Numbered from the stretch's first letter, positions 27,195 to 34,556 are shown. The stretch: DNA of 64,000 bases from Clostridiales bacterium (GCA_012519845.1 JAAYPK010000119.1:1-64000), one strand, 5' to 3'. Notes: generated by a model from the letters alone, not told the origin. Translations and numbers: made by a program.

Positions 27195-27620
27195 TTATCT
27201 TTCAGTTTGTTCTGTCATCAATACCCATCTAAAACCAAATTTATCAATTAGGGATACTGAACAAGAACTGTATGTTGTGCTATGTACAGGATAAATTATT
27301 TTACATTCTTCTTTTAAAACATCATAGGCTTGCATTACTTCTTCTTTTGTATCAAAAATAACAGTTAAAGATAAGGAAAGGCTTGGTTCAAAAGGAATAT
27401 CCATATTATCACTCATCATAATTCTCTGATTCCCAATGAAAATCTCTCCATGGTAAATATAAGCTTTTTCAGTTTCAGTAAGCTCCTTATTAAAATCTTC
27501 TTTTTGAGCATCTGAATATCTTAGGAAGCATCCAATTTTTGCACCAAATGCCTTTTGATAAAAATACATTGCTTCTTCGCAATGCCCACCAAAATTAAAA
27601 TTAGGGGTAAAAATAGCCAT
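27195..27620 (-). CDS. VOC-fold (PhnB-like) protein
   Basis: 141 aa glyoxalase/bleomycin-resistance superfamily protein of the PhnB type: N-F-x-G-H-C-E-E-A-M-Y-F-Y-Q-K-A-F-G at the start, I-M-M-S-D-N in the middle, and D-K-F-G-F-R-W near the C-terminus. Family roles are varied (isomerases, antibiotic binding); no specific role can be given. Followed closely by a small membrane-protein gene upstream (27635), probably one transcript. Confidence 0.85.
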   Translation of the reverse strand: MAIFTPNFNFGGHCEEAMYFYQKAFGAKIGCFLRYSDAQKEDFNKELTETEKAYIYHGEIFIGNQRIMMSDNMDIPFEPSLSLSLTVIFDTKEEVMQAYDVLKEECKIIYPVHSTTYSSCSVSLIDKFGFRWVLMTEQTER

Positions 27621-27634
27621 ATATCTTTTCTCCT

Positions 27635-27868
27635 TTATGATTTTTTTTTAGTAAATACATCAATGATAAAACAAATTGCTATAGTGGTTATAATTAATAA
27701 AATCAATCCTATAATACTAAAGCTTATCCCATTTTTTCTAAATGTAAAAGCATTTAAAATATCAGTATTAAGAAAATAACCTATAATGTAGTATATAAAC
27801 ATTGTCCCTAATACAATTAATAATATTATTTTTTTGTTCCCTGAATTAATAAATACATTTTCCTCCAT
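27635..27868 (-). CDS. Small two-helix membrane protein
   Basis: 77 aa with two hydrophobic helices (about residues 13-33 and 48-70) and a basic C-terminus K-K-K-S. Not recognised. 14 bp upstream of the VOC gene, so likely co-transcribed. Confidence 0.6.
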   Translation of the reverse strand: MEENVFINSGNKKIILLIVLGTMFIYYIIGYFLNTDILNAFTFRKNGISFSIIGLILLIITTIAICFIIDVFTKKKS

Positions 27869-27931
27869 GTTATTATGCCTCTCTTGCTAATTTTATCTAA
27901 AATTATATAATATTACAAGTAAAAATTCAAA

Positions 27932-27965
27932 AAGTAAGAGCTAGAGGAATTTCTATCTCTTACTT
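27932..27965 (-). terminator. Terminator of the amidase gene
   Basis: AAGTAAGAG pairs with CTCTTACTT, with additional pairing inside (TAGA/TCTA). It lies right after the amidase stop on the minus strand. Confidence 0.65.
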
Positions 27966-27971
27966 CTTAAT

Positions 27972-28640
27972 TCATAAAACTCTAATTCTTTCCCCTGCCT
28001 TAATCACATTAGGATTTTCTATAGCATTTAGCTTAACTATACTATTAATTGTTACTTTAAACTTATTAGCAATTTTATATATAGTATCTCCTTTTTCAAT
28101 AGTATAATAAACTTTCTTATTACTATTATAGTAGTTGGAGATACCATTAAATAATGCCTCTGACATTTTCTTTATATTATAAATCCTCATGTCCTCTTCA
28201 CTATCAATAAAAGCACATTCTACTAATAAAGCAGGCATTACAGTATTTTTTAGTACATAAAGATCCTTTCTTATTTTAATCCCTCTATTTTTAAAGCCTA
28301 ATAATTGAGTTTCCTTAAGTATAAGTCTTCCTATTTCTGCACCTATCCCCTCCTTATATACTAATACTTCTGATCCATAACCTCCTATACACTTGTTATG
28401 ATGAATAGATAAGAAAAAATCTACATTTTCTGAATTTGCAGTTAAGCATCTTTTTTCTAAAGATTCACCTAATGTGGATGCATAAGAAGGTGTACAATTT
28501 ACAACTGTAAAGCCTTCCTTCTTTAGTTTACTAATTAGTAATCCTCCAACTAATAAATTTAATTCATCCTCATTTCTAATTCCTACTGCCCCTACATCTC
28601 TTGAAAGATTGTGTCCAATATCAATGCCAATTTTTTTCAT
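27972..28640 (-). CDS. N-acetylmuramoyl-L-alanine amidase (Amidase_3) with C-terminal LysM
   Basis: 222 aa. Amidase_3 domain 1-165: zinc ligands in I-D-I-G-H-N, a Glu in the G-S-E-V-L-V strand region, S-I-H-H-N-K, and catalytic Glu in L-V-E-C-A-F-I-D-S-E-E-D. A LysM domain at 178-222 (Y-T-I-E-K-G-D-T-I-Y-K-I-A-N-K-F) binds peptidoglycan. There is no signal peptide, so release needs lysis, a holin-like path or spore context. ATG at 28640 follows GGAGGTG. Divergent from the sigma-like/YvrJ operon, sharing a 66-bp promoter region. Confidence 0.9.
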   Translation of the reverse strand: MKKIGIDIGHNLSRDVGAVGIRNEDELNLLVGGLLISKLKKEGFTVVNCTPSYASTLGESLEKRCLTANSENVDFFLSIHHNKCIGGYGSEVLVYKEGIGAEIGRLILKETQLLGFKNRGIKIRKDLYVLKNTVMPALLVECAFIDSEEDMRIYNIKKMSEALFNGISNYYNSNKKVYYTIEKGDTIYKIANKFKVTINSIVKLNAIENPNVIKAGERIRVL

Positions 28641-28706
28641 AATCAATCACCTCCATAATATAATATATGGATTTTTTGAATATTCTTTAATATGGAGGTG
28701 AAAAAA

Positions 28707-29294
28707 ATGAATATTAATTTATTAGAATCCTTAGTTAAAAAAGCAAAAAATGGAGACAAGCAATCTAAAGAAGTAATTTTAAAAGAATTTACACCCTTAA
28801 TTGTTAACCTATCTAAAAATATCCATATTCCTGGATTTGATTATTATGACATTAATAATGAGTGTTACTTATCACTGCTAAAAGCTATAAGCTGTTATGA
28901 ATTTAAAAAATCTAATGATTCAAAATTTGTTTTTTATGCTACATCAACAATCAAAAAAAATCTTTATTATTTAATAGAAAAGAACATTAAAATATCTAGG
29001 CCTAATGGTGAAGACTACTTGGAATTTAATGAAGAAATTGATATTAATCAAAAGTTTAGCACTAATAACATTGAGGATTACCTAAAAGAAATAAATAATA
29101 AAGATTTTATTAATGAAATTGTTTCTTCCCTTAATGATGAGGAAAAAAACTTGTTCTCCTTCTTATTTTTAGAAAATAAATCCATTTCAGACTATGCTTA
29201 TTCAAACAATATTTCCTACAATTATGGCTATAAAAAGAAAAATAAATTAATTAATAAAATAAAGAACATGTATAGTAAAGAATACCTTAATTAG
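28707..29294 (+). CDS. Sigma-70-like alternative sigma factor
   Basis: 195 aa. The region-2-like N-terminus (L-V-K-K-A-K-N-G-D-K-Q-S-K-E-x-I-L-K-E-F-T-P-L-I, I-N-N-E-C-Y-L-S-L-L-K-A-I, F-V-F-Y-A-T-S-T-I-K-K-N) and a region-4-like HTH near residues 145-190 (L-N-D-E-E-K-N-L-F, S-I-S-D-Y-A-Y-S-N-N-I-S) fit a divergent sigma factor, of the UviA/TcdR or SigO-helper kind. ATG at 28707 follows GGAGGTG. It heads an operon with yvrJ, DUF1659 and DUF2922 genes and faces the amidase gene, which it may control; that is inferred. Confidence 0.75.
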   Translation: MNINLLESLVKKAKNGDKQSKEVILKEFTPLIVNLSKNIHIPGFDYYDINNECYLSLLKAISCYEFKKSNDSKFVFYATSTIKKNLYYLIEKNIKISRPNGEDYLEFNEEIDINQKFSTNNIEDYLKEINNKDFINEIVSSLNDEEKNLFSFLFLENKSISDYAYSNNISYNYGYKKKNKLINKIKNMYSKEYLN

Positions 29295-29295
29295 A

Positions 29296-29310
29296 CATAT
29301 ATCTTATATG
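29296..29310 (+). repeat. Hairpin repeat CATATA-TCT-TATATG before yvrJ (copy 1)
   Basis: CATATATCTTATATG forms a 6-bp stem with a TCT loop, directly followed by AAAGGAG, the Shine-Dalgarno site of the yvrJ-like gene. An identical 15-mer with the same following context lies at 29515. Confidence 0.7.
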
Positions 29311-29326
29311 AAAGGAGCTGATAAAG

Positions 29327-29497
29327 GTGGAAATAGCTGAATTTGTTAATCTAGTTGGTAATAACTGCTTTCCAATTGTGGTATCTGCTTTTTTATTAAT
29401 TAGACTTGAAAAGCAAATGACAAATATAGCCACTTCAGTAAACACATTAAGTACCATAGTTACTTCTATACTTGAAAAAGAATTAGGAAAGAAGTAA
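29327..29497 (+). CDS. yvrJ: YvrJ-family small protein
   Basis: 56 aa: GTG start (M-E-I-A-E-F-V-N-L-V-G-N-N-C-F-P-I-V-V-S), one hydrophobic helix, L-E-K-Q-M-T-N-I, then I-V-T-S-I-L-E-K-E-L. This matches the YvrJ family, which in Bacillus subtilis lies beside the SigO/RsoA sigma genes. The size and helix also resemble small holin-like proteins, but no function is established. SD AAAGGAG at 9 nt. Between the sigma-like and DUF1659 genes. Confidence 0.8.
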   Translation: MEIAEFVNLVGNNCFPIVVSAFLLIRLEKQMTNIATSVNTLSTIVTSILEKELGKK

Positions 29498-29514
29498 AGA
29501 TTACAAAACAAAAC

Positions 29515-29529
29515 CATATATCTTATATG
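29515..29529 (+). repeat. Hairpin repeat CATATA-TCT-TATATG before DUF1659 gene (copy 2)
   Basis: Same 15-mer as at 29296, followed by AAAAGGAGGTGATA. It leads straight into the SD of the DUF1659 gene. Confidence 0.7.
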
Positions 29530-29545
29530 AAAAGGAGGTGATATT

Positions 29546-29767
29546 ATGGCACTAGAAAAAATAGTAACTTCTAAAAGTTTAACTCTTGCATTTTTCTCAG
29601 TTGATGCTGAAGGTAAAAGTGTAACTACAAAGAAAACTTTATCTAATGTTGATCCTTTAGCTAAAGATGAGGACATTTATGTTGTAGCAAATGCTATTTC
29701 TAAAGTATTAGAAAAACCAATGGATGAAGTAAGAATTAATGATATTAGTAGAATCCATCAAATATAA
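29546..29767 (+). CDS. DUF1659-family protein
   Basis: 73 aa. Sequence pattern S-K-S-L-T-L-A-F, G-K-S-V-T-T-K-K-T-L-S-N-V-D-P-L-A-K-D-E-D-I-Y and V-A-N-A-I-S-K-V-L matches DUF1659, a small family encoded next to DUF2922 and YvrJ in Bacilli and Clostridia. Likely a small alpha/beta cytosolic protein; function unknown. SD AGGAGGTG is strong. Confidence 0.8.
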   Translation: MALEKIVTSKSLTLAFFSVDAEGKSVTTKKTLSNVDPLAKDEDIYVVANAISKVLEKPMDEVRINDISRIHQI

Positions 29768-29803
29768 CCTTTAAGAAAATAATAAGAAAGGAGGCATAAT
29801 AAT

Positions 29804-30019
29804 ATGGAGTATATATTAACATTAAGTTTTTTATGTAGCAATAATACTAAATCTTCTATTTCTATAGAAGGTGCAAATAAAATGTTATCTTCTGAGGAAG
29901 TAACTACCCTTATGGATACAATAATTGAAAAGAATATTTTCAAAAGTAAAAATGGAAGCTTTATTAAAAAAGCTGGTGCTGTTTTAACTCAAAAAGCTGT
30001 TTCTAAGTTTACTGTATAA
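29804..30019 (+). CDS. DUF2922-family protein
   Basis: 71 aa. Y-I-L-T-L-S-F-L, then K-S-S-I-S-I-E-G-A-N-x-x-L-S-S-E-E-V-T-T-L-M-D-x-I-I and a basic C-terminus fit DUF2922. Its N-terminal strand pattern parallels the DUF1659 protein before it, suggesting the pair form a heteromer. Strong SD AAAGGAGG. The stop is followed at once by the terminator at 30018. Last gene of the operon. Confidence 0.8.
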   Translation: MEYILTLSFLCSNNTKSSISIEGANKMLSSEEVTTLMDTIIEKNIFKSKNGSFIKKAGAVLTQKAVSKFTV

Positions 30020-30349
30020 ATAAAGAAGTCCTACAAATTGATTAATTTCATTTTGTAGGACTTCTTTATTTAGATTTAACCTAAAAGCCACTTTCCGAAG
30101 CTGCTTTTTTATAGAAGTAAATTTCTGAAGAATAAATTGAAGGACTTCTTCATTTACTTCTGTTTCATCTAAATTAACTGCAATATAAGAACTTGTAGAA
30201 GGTTTATTGATTTGAAGTATGTCTTCCTCTAGTTTTTTCGTTAATTCTTCTTGGCTATTTAAAGAATCTAAATGTTCAATCCAAATTTCTCCACCTCTAA
30301 AATATAATGAGAAGGACTTTTTCTTTATTCCTGATTTACTTTTTACCAT
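29984..30349 (-). CDS. Hypothetical protein running through a terminator stem
   Basis: About 121 aa, not recognised. The core (S-S-Y-I-A-V-N-L-D-E-T-E-V-N-E-E-V-L-Q-F-I, then K-K-Q-L-R-K-V-A-F) has an alternating beta/alpha pattern vaguely like STAS domains. The last ~30 codons read through the convergent terminator at 30018-30071 and into the DUF2922 gene, so the natural stop has probably been lost by a frameshift near K-V-A-F. It overlaps the 3' end of the preceding gene and is the third gene of the 31301-30000 padR operon. Confidence 0.5.
   Translation of the reverse strand: MVKSKSGIKKKSFSLYFRGGEIWIEHLDSLNSQEELTKKLEEDILQINKPSTSSYIAVNLDETEVNEEVLQFILQKFTSIKKQLRKVAFRLNLNKEVLQNEINQFVGLLYLYSKLRNSFLS
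30018..30071. terminator. Perfect 20-bp stem bidirectional terminator
   Basis: AAATAAAGAAGTCCTACAAA and its perfect complement at 30052-30071 with a 14-nt loop; T-runs on both sides. It ends the sigma/yvrJ operon and the convergent padR operon. Confidence 0.88.
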
Positions 30350-30743
30350 AATATCTGTCACTAACAAGCCATGTTTTCCCTTCTTCCATATCAGTAGATA
30401 AATAGTAACATCCAGGTTGTAATACCTTTGCCTTTTTCATGGCTCTTTTTATATGCCATAGACTTATCCTGTCACTAGCTATTGCAAGTTTAATTATTTT
30501 AGGACTTAATCTTTCAATATGCTGTATAACTTTTTCTAAAACTGGTTTAGTTAGTTTTGTTTCATAAAAATCCATTAAAATTCTACGTTTTTCAGGAGAA
30601 GCTAAAATAAAAGCTTCTTCCTTCTCCATCATAGCAAGAAAAGCTTCTGTATTATCAAAGTAACTTCCATAATGCACTCCATGAAAATACCCTCCTTTGT
30701 AATAGTATGGGCTTAAAGCACCACTTGGAGATTTAGTGATCAT
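30336..30743 (-). CDS. Hypothetical protein of a padR operon
   Basis: 135 aa, not recognised. ATG at 30743 is chosen over an upstream ATG because AAAGGGG sits 8 nt before it. Aromatic-rich N-terminus (S-P-Y-Y-Y-K-G-G-Y-F-H-G-V-H-Y-G-S-Y-F) and a helical middle (M-E-K-E-E-A-F-I-L-A-S-P-E-K-R-R). Lies 20 bp after the padR-type gene and overlaps the next gene, so it is part of that operon. No catalytic motif seen. Confidence 0.6.
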   Translation of the reverse strand: MITKSPSGALSPYYYKGGYFHGVHYGSYFDNTEAFLAMMEKEEAFILASPEKRRILMDFYETKLTKPVLEKVIQHIERLSPKIIKLAIASDRISLWHIKRAMKKAKVLQPGCYYLSTDMEEGKTWLVSDRYYGKK

Positions 30744-30764
30744 AAATATTACCCCTTTCATTTT

Positions 30765-31301
30765 TTATTCTATTAATTCTGATAATGGTTTTTTCTCCCT
30801 AATATGATGACACCACTCAATAGTCTTTTGAGTAATACAAATACCATAGTAAAGTGTAGATAGCTTATAATAAAAGCAATCTTTATTATCCATTTTATTA
30901 AATTCTTTTTCTAAAGCCTGAAGCTTATGTAAATAGTTAGTATTATTAATTTCATATTCTAAAAGTTTACCTTCACGAATTTCCTGTGGTAATTTATCAA
31001 AAAAATATATTTTAGCTAAATTGGCATTTGCTCCATCCAAAACATCCATAGGAGATGAAAGCCAATCAAAAAAATTCTCCTTTCCTTCCTCTGTTATATG
31101 ATAAAAGATTTTTTGTCTTCCTCCCTGAGGTTGTTCACATGTAGTTACATATCCTTTTTCTGTTAGCCTTTTTAAAGCTGGGTATAAACTTCCAAAACTA
31201 GCTTTGTAAAAAATACCAAAGCTCTTTTCTATTAGTTTTTTTATATCATACCCTGTTAAATCCTCTTCAAGGACCATACCTAATATTAAAGATTCAAGCA
31301 T
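30765..31301 (-). CDS. PadR-family regulator with C-terminal Vir_act_alpha_C-type domain
   Basis: 178 aa. The PadR winged helix spans residues 1-80 (L-E-S-L-I-L-G-M, L-T-G-Y-D-I-K-K-L-I, A-S-F-G-S-L-Y-P-A-L-K-R-L-T-E-K-G-Y). A helical C-terminal domain at 90-178 serves dimerisation or ligand sensing. First gene of a three-gene operon. Tandem repeats upstream (31325-31351) are a candidate operator. Inducer unknown. Confidence 0.88.
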   Translation of the reverse strand: MLESLILGMVLEEDLTGYDIKKLIEKSFGIFYKASFGSLYPALKRLTEKGYVTTCEQPQGGRQKIFYHITEEGKENFFDWLSSPMDVLDGANANLAKIYFFDKLPQEIREGKLLEYEINNTNYLHKLQALEKEFNKMDNKDCFYYKLSTLYYGICITQKTIEWCHHIREKKPLSELIE

Positions 31302-31324
31302 TTTTATCCTCCTTTGAATATATC

Positions 31325-31351
31325 GTATAGATATATTGTATAGCTATATAT
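31325..31351. promoter_or_regulatory. Tandem repeat upstream of padR gene
   Basis: GTATAGATATATT and GTATAGCTATATAT lie head to tail 24-50 bp upstream of the padR start, in the promoter. Each contains a TATAGNTATA dyad. Candidate operator for the PadR protein. Confidence 0.4.
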
Positions 31352-31454
31352 TGATTTTGTAAATAGTTTGTTGAATTGGTATAAAAATTGTAATAAACTA
31401 AAGATAAATCAGTACAAATTAGCAATTCTTTATAAATTCTAAGGGGGAATTTTA

Positions 31455-32078
31455 ATGGAAAATAATAAAATGACATGTGCAGACTGTGCCGTAATTAATT
31501 GTTCTGAGCAAAATAAAAGCTATCCATCATTTTGCTTGACCACTCATATGGATGAAGAAATTAAAAATGAAGCTTTAGACTTAATTAAAAATGAAGAAAA
31601 TCAAAAAGTAATGCATACGGCTGCAAATGTTGAACGGATAGGATATTTAAAATGGTGTCGTGTAGAGGAAACTATTGAATTTGCAAAAAGAATGGGATAT
31701 AAAAAGATAGGCATAGCTACCTGTGTCGGCTTAATTTCAGAAACAAGAACTTTAGCAAAAATATTAAGAAGTCATGGTTTTGAAGTATATGGAGTTGCAT
31801 GTAAAGTAGGAGCTATTCCTAAAACTGATGTAGGAATTGATAAAGCTTGCTTAGAGGTTGGGGTAAATACATGTAACCCAATTTTACAAGCAAAAATATT
31901 AAATAAAGAAAAAACTGATTTAAATATTGTTATGGGCTTATGTGTAGGACATGATAGCCTATTTTATAAATATTCAGAGGCTCTTGTAACTACATTAGTA
32001 GCTAAGGATAGAGTCATGGGACATAATCCTGTTGCAGCGATATATACAGCAAATTCATACTATAGTAAATTAAAGTAA
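31455..32078 (+). CDS. DUF1847-family cysteine-rich metal-binding protein
   Basis: 207 aa. N-terminal C-A-D-C-A-V-I-N-C motif, then C-L-T-T-H, W-C-R-V-E-E-T-I-E-F-A-K-R-M-G-Y-K-K-I-G-I-A-T-C-V-G-L, C-N-P-I, and C-V-G-H-D-S-L-F. This is the DUF1847 family of anaerobes, proposed to bind metal through many conserved Cys. Function unknown; redox or metal handling is likely. Divergent from the padR operon. Confidence 0.88.
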   Translation: MENNKMTCADCAVINCSEQNKSYPSFCLTTHMDEEIKNEALDLIKNEENQKVMHTAANVERIGYLKWCRVEETIEFAKRMGYKKIGIATCVGLISETRTLAKILRSHGFEVYGVACKVGAIPKTDVGIDKACLEVGVNTCNPILQAKILNKEKTDLNIVMGLCVGHDSLFYKYSEALVTTLVAKDRVMGHNPVAAIYTANSYYSKLK

Positions 32079-32100
32079 ATATTTAGAATATAAAATTTTA

Positions 32101-32149
32101 AGAATGAAGGCATAAATTTTGCATAGGCAAGTTCATTCCTTCATTCTTT
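32101..32149 (+). terminator. Terminator after DUF1847 gene
   Basis: AAGAATGAAGG pairs with CCTTCATTCTT over a 27-nt loop, followed by TTAATTTTTTC. Confidence 0.75.
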
Positions 32150-32162
32150 AATTTTTTCATTA

Positions 32163-32951
32163 TTAATTAATAATAAAAGGTATTTGTATAATTTGATATT
32201 TATATGCAATTAATATTCCTATCATAAGTAAAGGAATGATAATTAAACCTAATAATGCTTTATTCATTTTAATTTTAGTAGTATTATTTCCTGATATCTT
32301 TTCACTAAATTCTCTATGAATACTTTTCTTATAGATAAATAGGAATGTAATACCAATTACTGTTGCAATTAAGTGCCATAGGTTTGTAGCAGAAAATGAA
32401 GCTACACAAGTAATAACAATATAAATTACAATTATTGTTACTACATAAACATATGTTAATACTTGGTTGTAATTCTTTTTTTCCTTTAATGCTTTTACAA
32501 TAATATATAGGGCTATAGGCACATATGCATATACAATACCTGAAGCACCTACAGAAGCAGGGTTTTCCATATTTAAGATACTGCTTGCAATAATTCTTCC
32601 AGCTAATATATTAAATGCTCCTGCTACAAATGTAATTATAAACATTTTATTTGAGCCTAGATTTCTTTCAATAATTAACCCAAACAATAATAAAATTGTT
32701 AAATTAATTCCAAGATGCAAAAATAAAGACATAGGTGCTAGCTCTCCAGTAACTAAATTAAAAATTGTATGTTCAAAAATTCCTGAGAAGTATTGCCAAA
32801 AGAAAGATGGCTTTGAATATGTTGCAAATACATAAATTAATTTATTATCAAAGTAAGTTGGAATGCTAACTATTAAACAAGTTATTGCAAATATAATTGT
32901 AACTATTGGCATAGTATATTTTTTACTTTTATATAATTCTACTAAATTCAT
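32163..32951 (-). CDS. Rhomboid-family intramembrane serine protease
   Basis: 262 aa with about seven membrane helices. The rhomboid signatures are present: H-L-G-I-N-L-T-I-L in the H-xx-x-N helix, catalytic Ser in V-G-A-S-G-I-V-Y-A, and catalytic His in N-L-W-H-L-I-A-T. The active-site dyad is intact, so it is probably an active protease cutting transmembrane substrates. The next gene upstream encodes a second intramembrane protease (M50). Substrate unknown. Confidence 0.85.
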   Translation of the reverse strand: MNLVELYKSKKYTMPIVTIIFAITCLIVSIPTYFDNKLIYVFATYSKPSFFWQYFSGIFEHTIFNLVTGELAPMSLFLHLGINLTILLLFGLIIERNLGSNKMFIITFVAGAFNILAGRIIASSILNMENPASVGASGIVYAYVPIALYIIVKALKEKKNYNQVLTYVYVVTIIVIYIVITCVASFSATNLWHLIATVIGITFLFIYKKSIHREFSEKISGNNTTKIKMNKALLGLIIIPLLMIGILIAYKYQIIQIPFIIN

Positions 32952-33095
32952 ATCTCTAATCCCCTTTATAAATATTATTAAAAATCAAATTTAACTCTCA
33001 TAATTCCTTTTACTTTCCTATAACTTGTAGTCTTTGTTAACACTAATTAAATACTATTAAACTTCATATTTATAAACTATAAAAAAAATTAATTA

Positions 33096-33131
33096 TTTTG
33101 TCATAATAATGTCATATTATTAGGCTATAAT
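33096..33131 (+). promoter_or_regulatory. Direct-repeat promoter of small RNA candidate 1
   Basis: TTTTGTCATAATAATGTCAT contains two TGTCAT half-sites 11 bp apart in the -35 region; TATAAT follows at 33126. The same arrangement with the same spacing (30 bp from repeat start to TATAAT) occurs at 34432. Eleven-bp-spaced direct repeats are typical of OmpR-type response-regulator sites. Confidence 0.5.
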
Positions 33132-33137
33132 AAAGTC

Positions 33138-33241
33138 ATAAAGTAAATCAAAATAAATTTTTCATTTTGAACCCCTTAATAATATAATCATCCCCCTAAG
33201 ATGGTTATACCCAAGGAATCCCCCTTCCTTGGGTCTTTTTT
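33138..33241 (+). ncRNA. Candidate small RNA 1 with C-rich loops
   Basis: About 105 nt from the -10 element to a strong terminator (ACCCAAGGAA/TTCCTTGGGT, loop TCCCCC, then T7) on the + strand, antisense in direction to both neighbours. Three C-runs (GAACCCCTT, CATCCCCCTAAGATG, and the terminator loop) are exposed in loops, the usual way Gram-positive small RNAs bind Shine-Dalgarno sites. No ORF of note in it. Inferred from structure alone. Confidence 0.45.
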
Positions 33242-33244
33242 TAT

Positions 33245-34393
33245 TTATGATAATTGTTCCTTTTTCTTTATGTAAACATTTTTGGCATATCCCATCAATT
33301 CCCGTTCCCCCTGCATTTCACTATTATATGGATATTTTCTTGCAAATTTTTCAAATGCTTTATACTGCATTTCTGCTGCCTTTTCATCATTATTATAAAG
33401 CAATTCATAAGCATACATTATTCTTATAAATGATGGATACTTTTTTAAAGATTTTCCTACCTTTTTAACTTCTGCAGTAAACATAGCATCAATTTTTTCC
33501 TTAGAGTTATCACCTATAAGCTCTAAATAGATCCTTTCAAAAGTCAATATATACTTGTAAATAGGAACCAAATTATTAGAATTCTTCATAAGCTCTTCTG
33601 AAATTTCCCTAGCCAATTGGAAATTTTCATCATCAATGGCTCTGTTAAAAGCCAAAACTGCCATTGTATTACAAAGACTATTTTTCATATCCTCATTACT
33701 AGGTATTTCAAACCATTCATCAGGCATATCTTTTAATCTAAGGCCTTTAGATATCCTTGCATTTATTTCTAATTGTAACCAAAAACTCCATTTAGCCCTT
33801 TCATTCTTGCTAATATTTAAAGTGTTACTTCCATCATTATCTACAGGTCCAAAATGTATTGGCAATCCATTTGTAATTGCAAAAAATGTACCTAATATAG
33901 CCATAAAAAGAAATAGTATGGACAACACCTTATAATCTTTCATTACAAAAAATAATATTATTGAAATTATTGATACTATAATATTGGCTATAATGCCCCC
34001 TAAATTATATAAAACAAAAGGCATATTCTCATTATATGGTTTTGGCAGTGCCATAAGGCATTGTCCTGCAGTTCCCATTAATGAAAATCTTTTTATTTGT
34101 AGCTTTCCTTCTTTTTTAAAGAACATAAAGCTTCCTACTCTAAAGGACACAAACTCATAACCACTAATTAAACCAAATATTAAATGTCCTGATTCATGGA
34201 CTATAATCTGAACAAAAATGGATAGATATAGAATTATCATAATACCAAATATCCAAATTATACATTCTTCTAATGAAGTACTATTATTCATTGCTACCTT
34301 CATACCAAATGCTCCACATATTCCTCCAATTATCATAAAAAATATCATAAATATAGTGGAACCAATTTTTGATTTTTTCTTTTCTTTTTCCAT
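33245..34393 (-). CDS. M50-family membrane metalloprotease with helical C-terminal domain
   Basis: 382 aa. Helices near 12-32 and 42-65. Zinc motif H-E-S-G-H (about residue 67) and the second motif G-P-V-D-N-D-G near 185, the counterpart of N-P-x-x-D-G in site-2 proteases. Further helices at about 110-170; then a cytosolic helical/TPR-like domain of about 180 residues. Stand-alone M50 proteins of this type occur with bacteriocin or immunity functions, but here the neighbour is a rhomboid protease. Start ATG 34393 with AGGGGA at 9 nt. Confidence 0.82.
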   Translation of the reverse strand: MEKEKKKSKIGSTIFMIFFMIIGGICGAFGMKVAMNNSTSLEECIIWIFGIMIILYLSIFVQIIVHESGHLIFGLISGYEFVSFRVGSFMFFKKEGKLQIKRFSLMGTAGQCLMALPKPYNENMPFVLYNLGGIIANIIVSIISIILFFVMKDYKVLSILFLFMAILGTFFAITNGLPIHFGPVDNDGSNTLNISKNERAKWSFWLQLEINARISKGLRLKDMPDEWFEIPSNEDMKNSLCNTMAVLAFNRAIDDENFQLAREISEELMKNSNNLVPIYKYILTFERIYLELIGDNSKEKIDAMFTAEVKKVGKSLKKYPSFIRIMYAYELLYNNDEKAAEMQYKAFEKFARKYPYNSEMQGERELMGYAKNVYIKKKEQLS

Positions 34394-34431
34394 TCCTTAA
34401 ATTCCCCTAACTTTTTTATAATTTATTATCC

Positions 34432-34467
34432 TTTTGACATACTAATGACATATTATATACATATAAT
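34432..34467 (+). promoter_or_regulatory. Direct-repeat promoter of small RNA candidate 2
   Basis: TTTTGACATACTAATGACAT with two TGACAT half-sites 11 bp apart, and TATAAT at 34462. It matches the 33096 site at 22 of 25 aligned positions, with the changes symmetric in both half-sites (T to A in each). Confidence 0.5.
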
Positions 34468-34473
34468 AAAAAT

Positions 34474-34556
34474 ATAGATAAGATATATTTATCATTTTAT
34501 TCCCCAATATTAATAATAATATAATAAATGCAAGGTTTGTCCCCCATTCCTTGCAT
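34474..34556 (+). ncRNA. Candidate small RNA 2 with C-rich loops
   Basis: About 85 nt. Contains TATT-CCCC-AATA, a mini-hairpin with a CCCC loop, and the hairpin AATGCAAGG/CCTTGCATT with loop TTTGTCCCCCATT. The T-tract after it is weak (TAATTATATTTC). Same promoter architecture and loop content as candidate 1 at 33138. Inferred. Confidence 0.4.
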
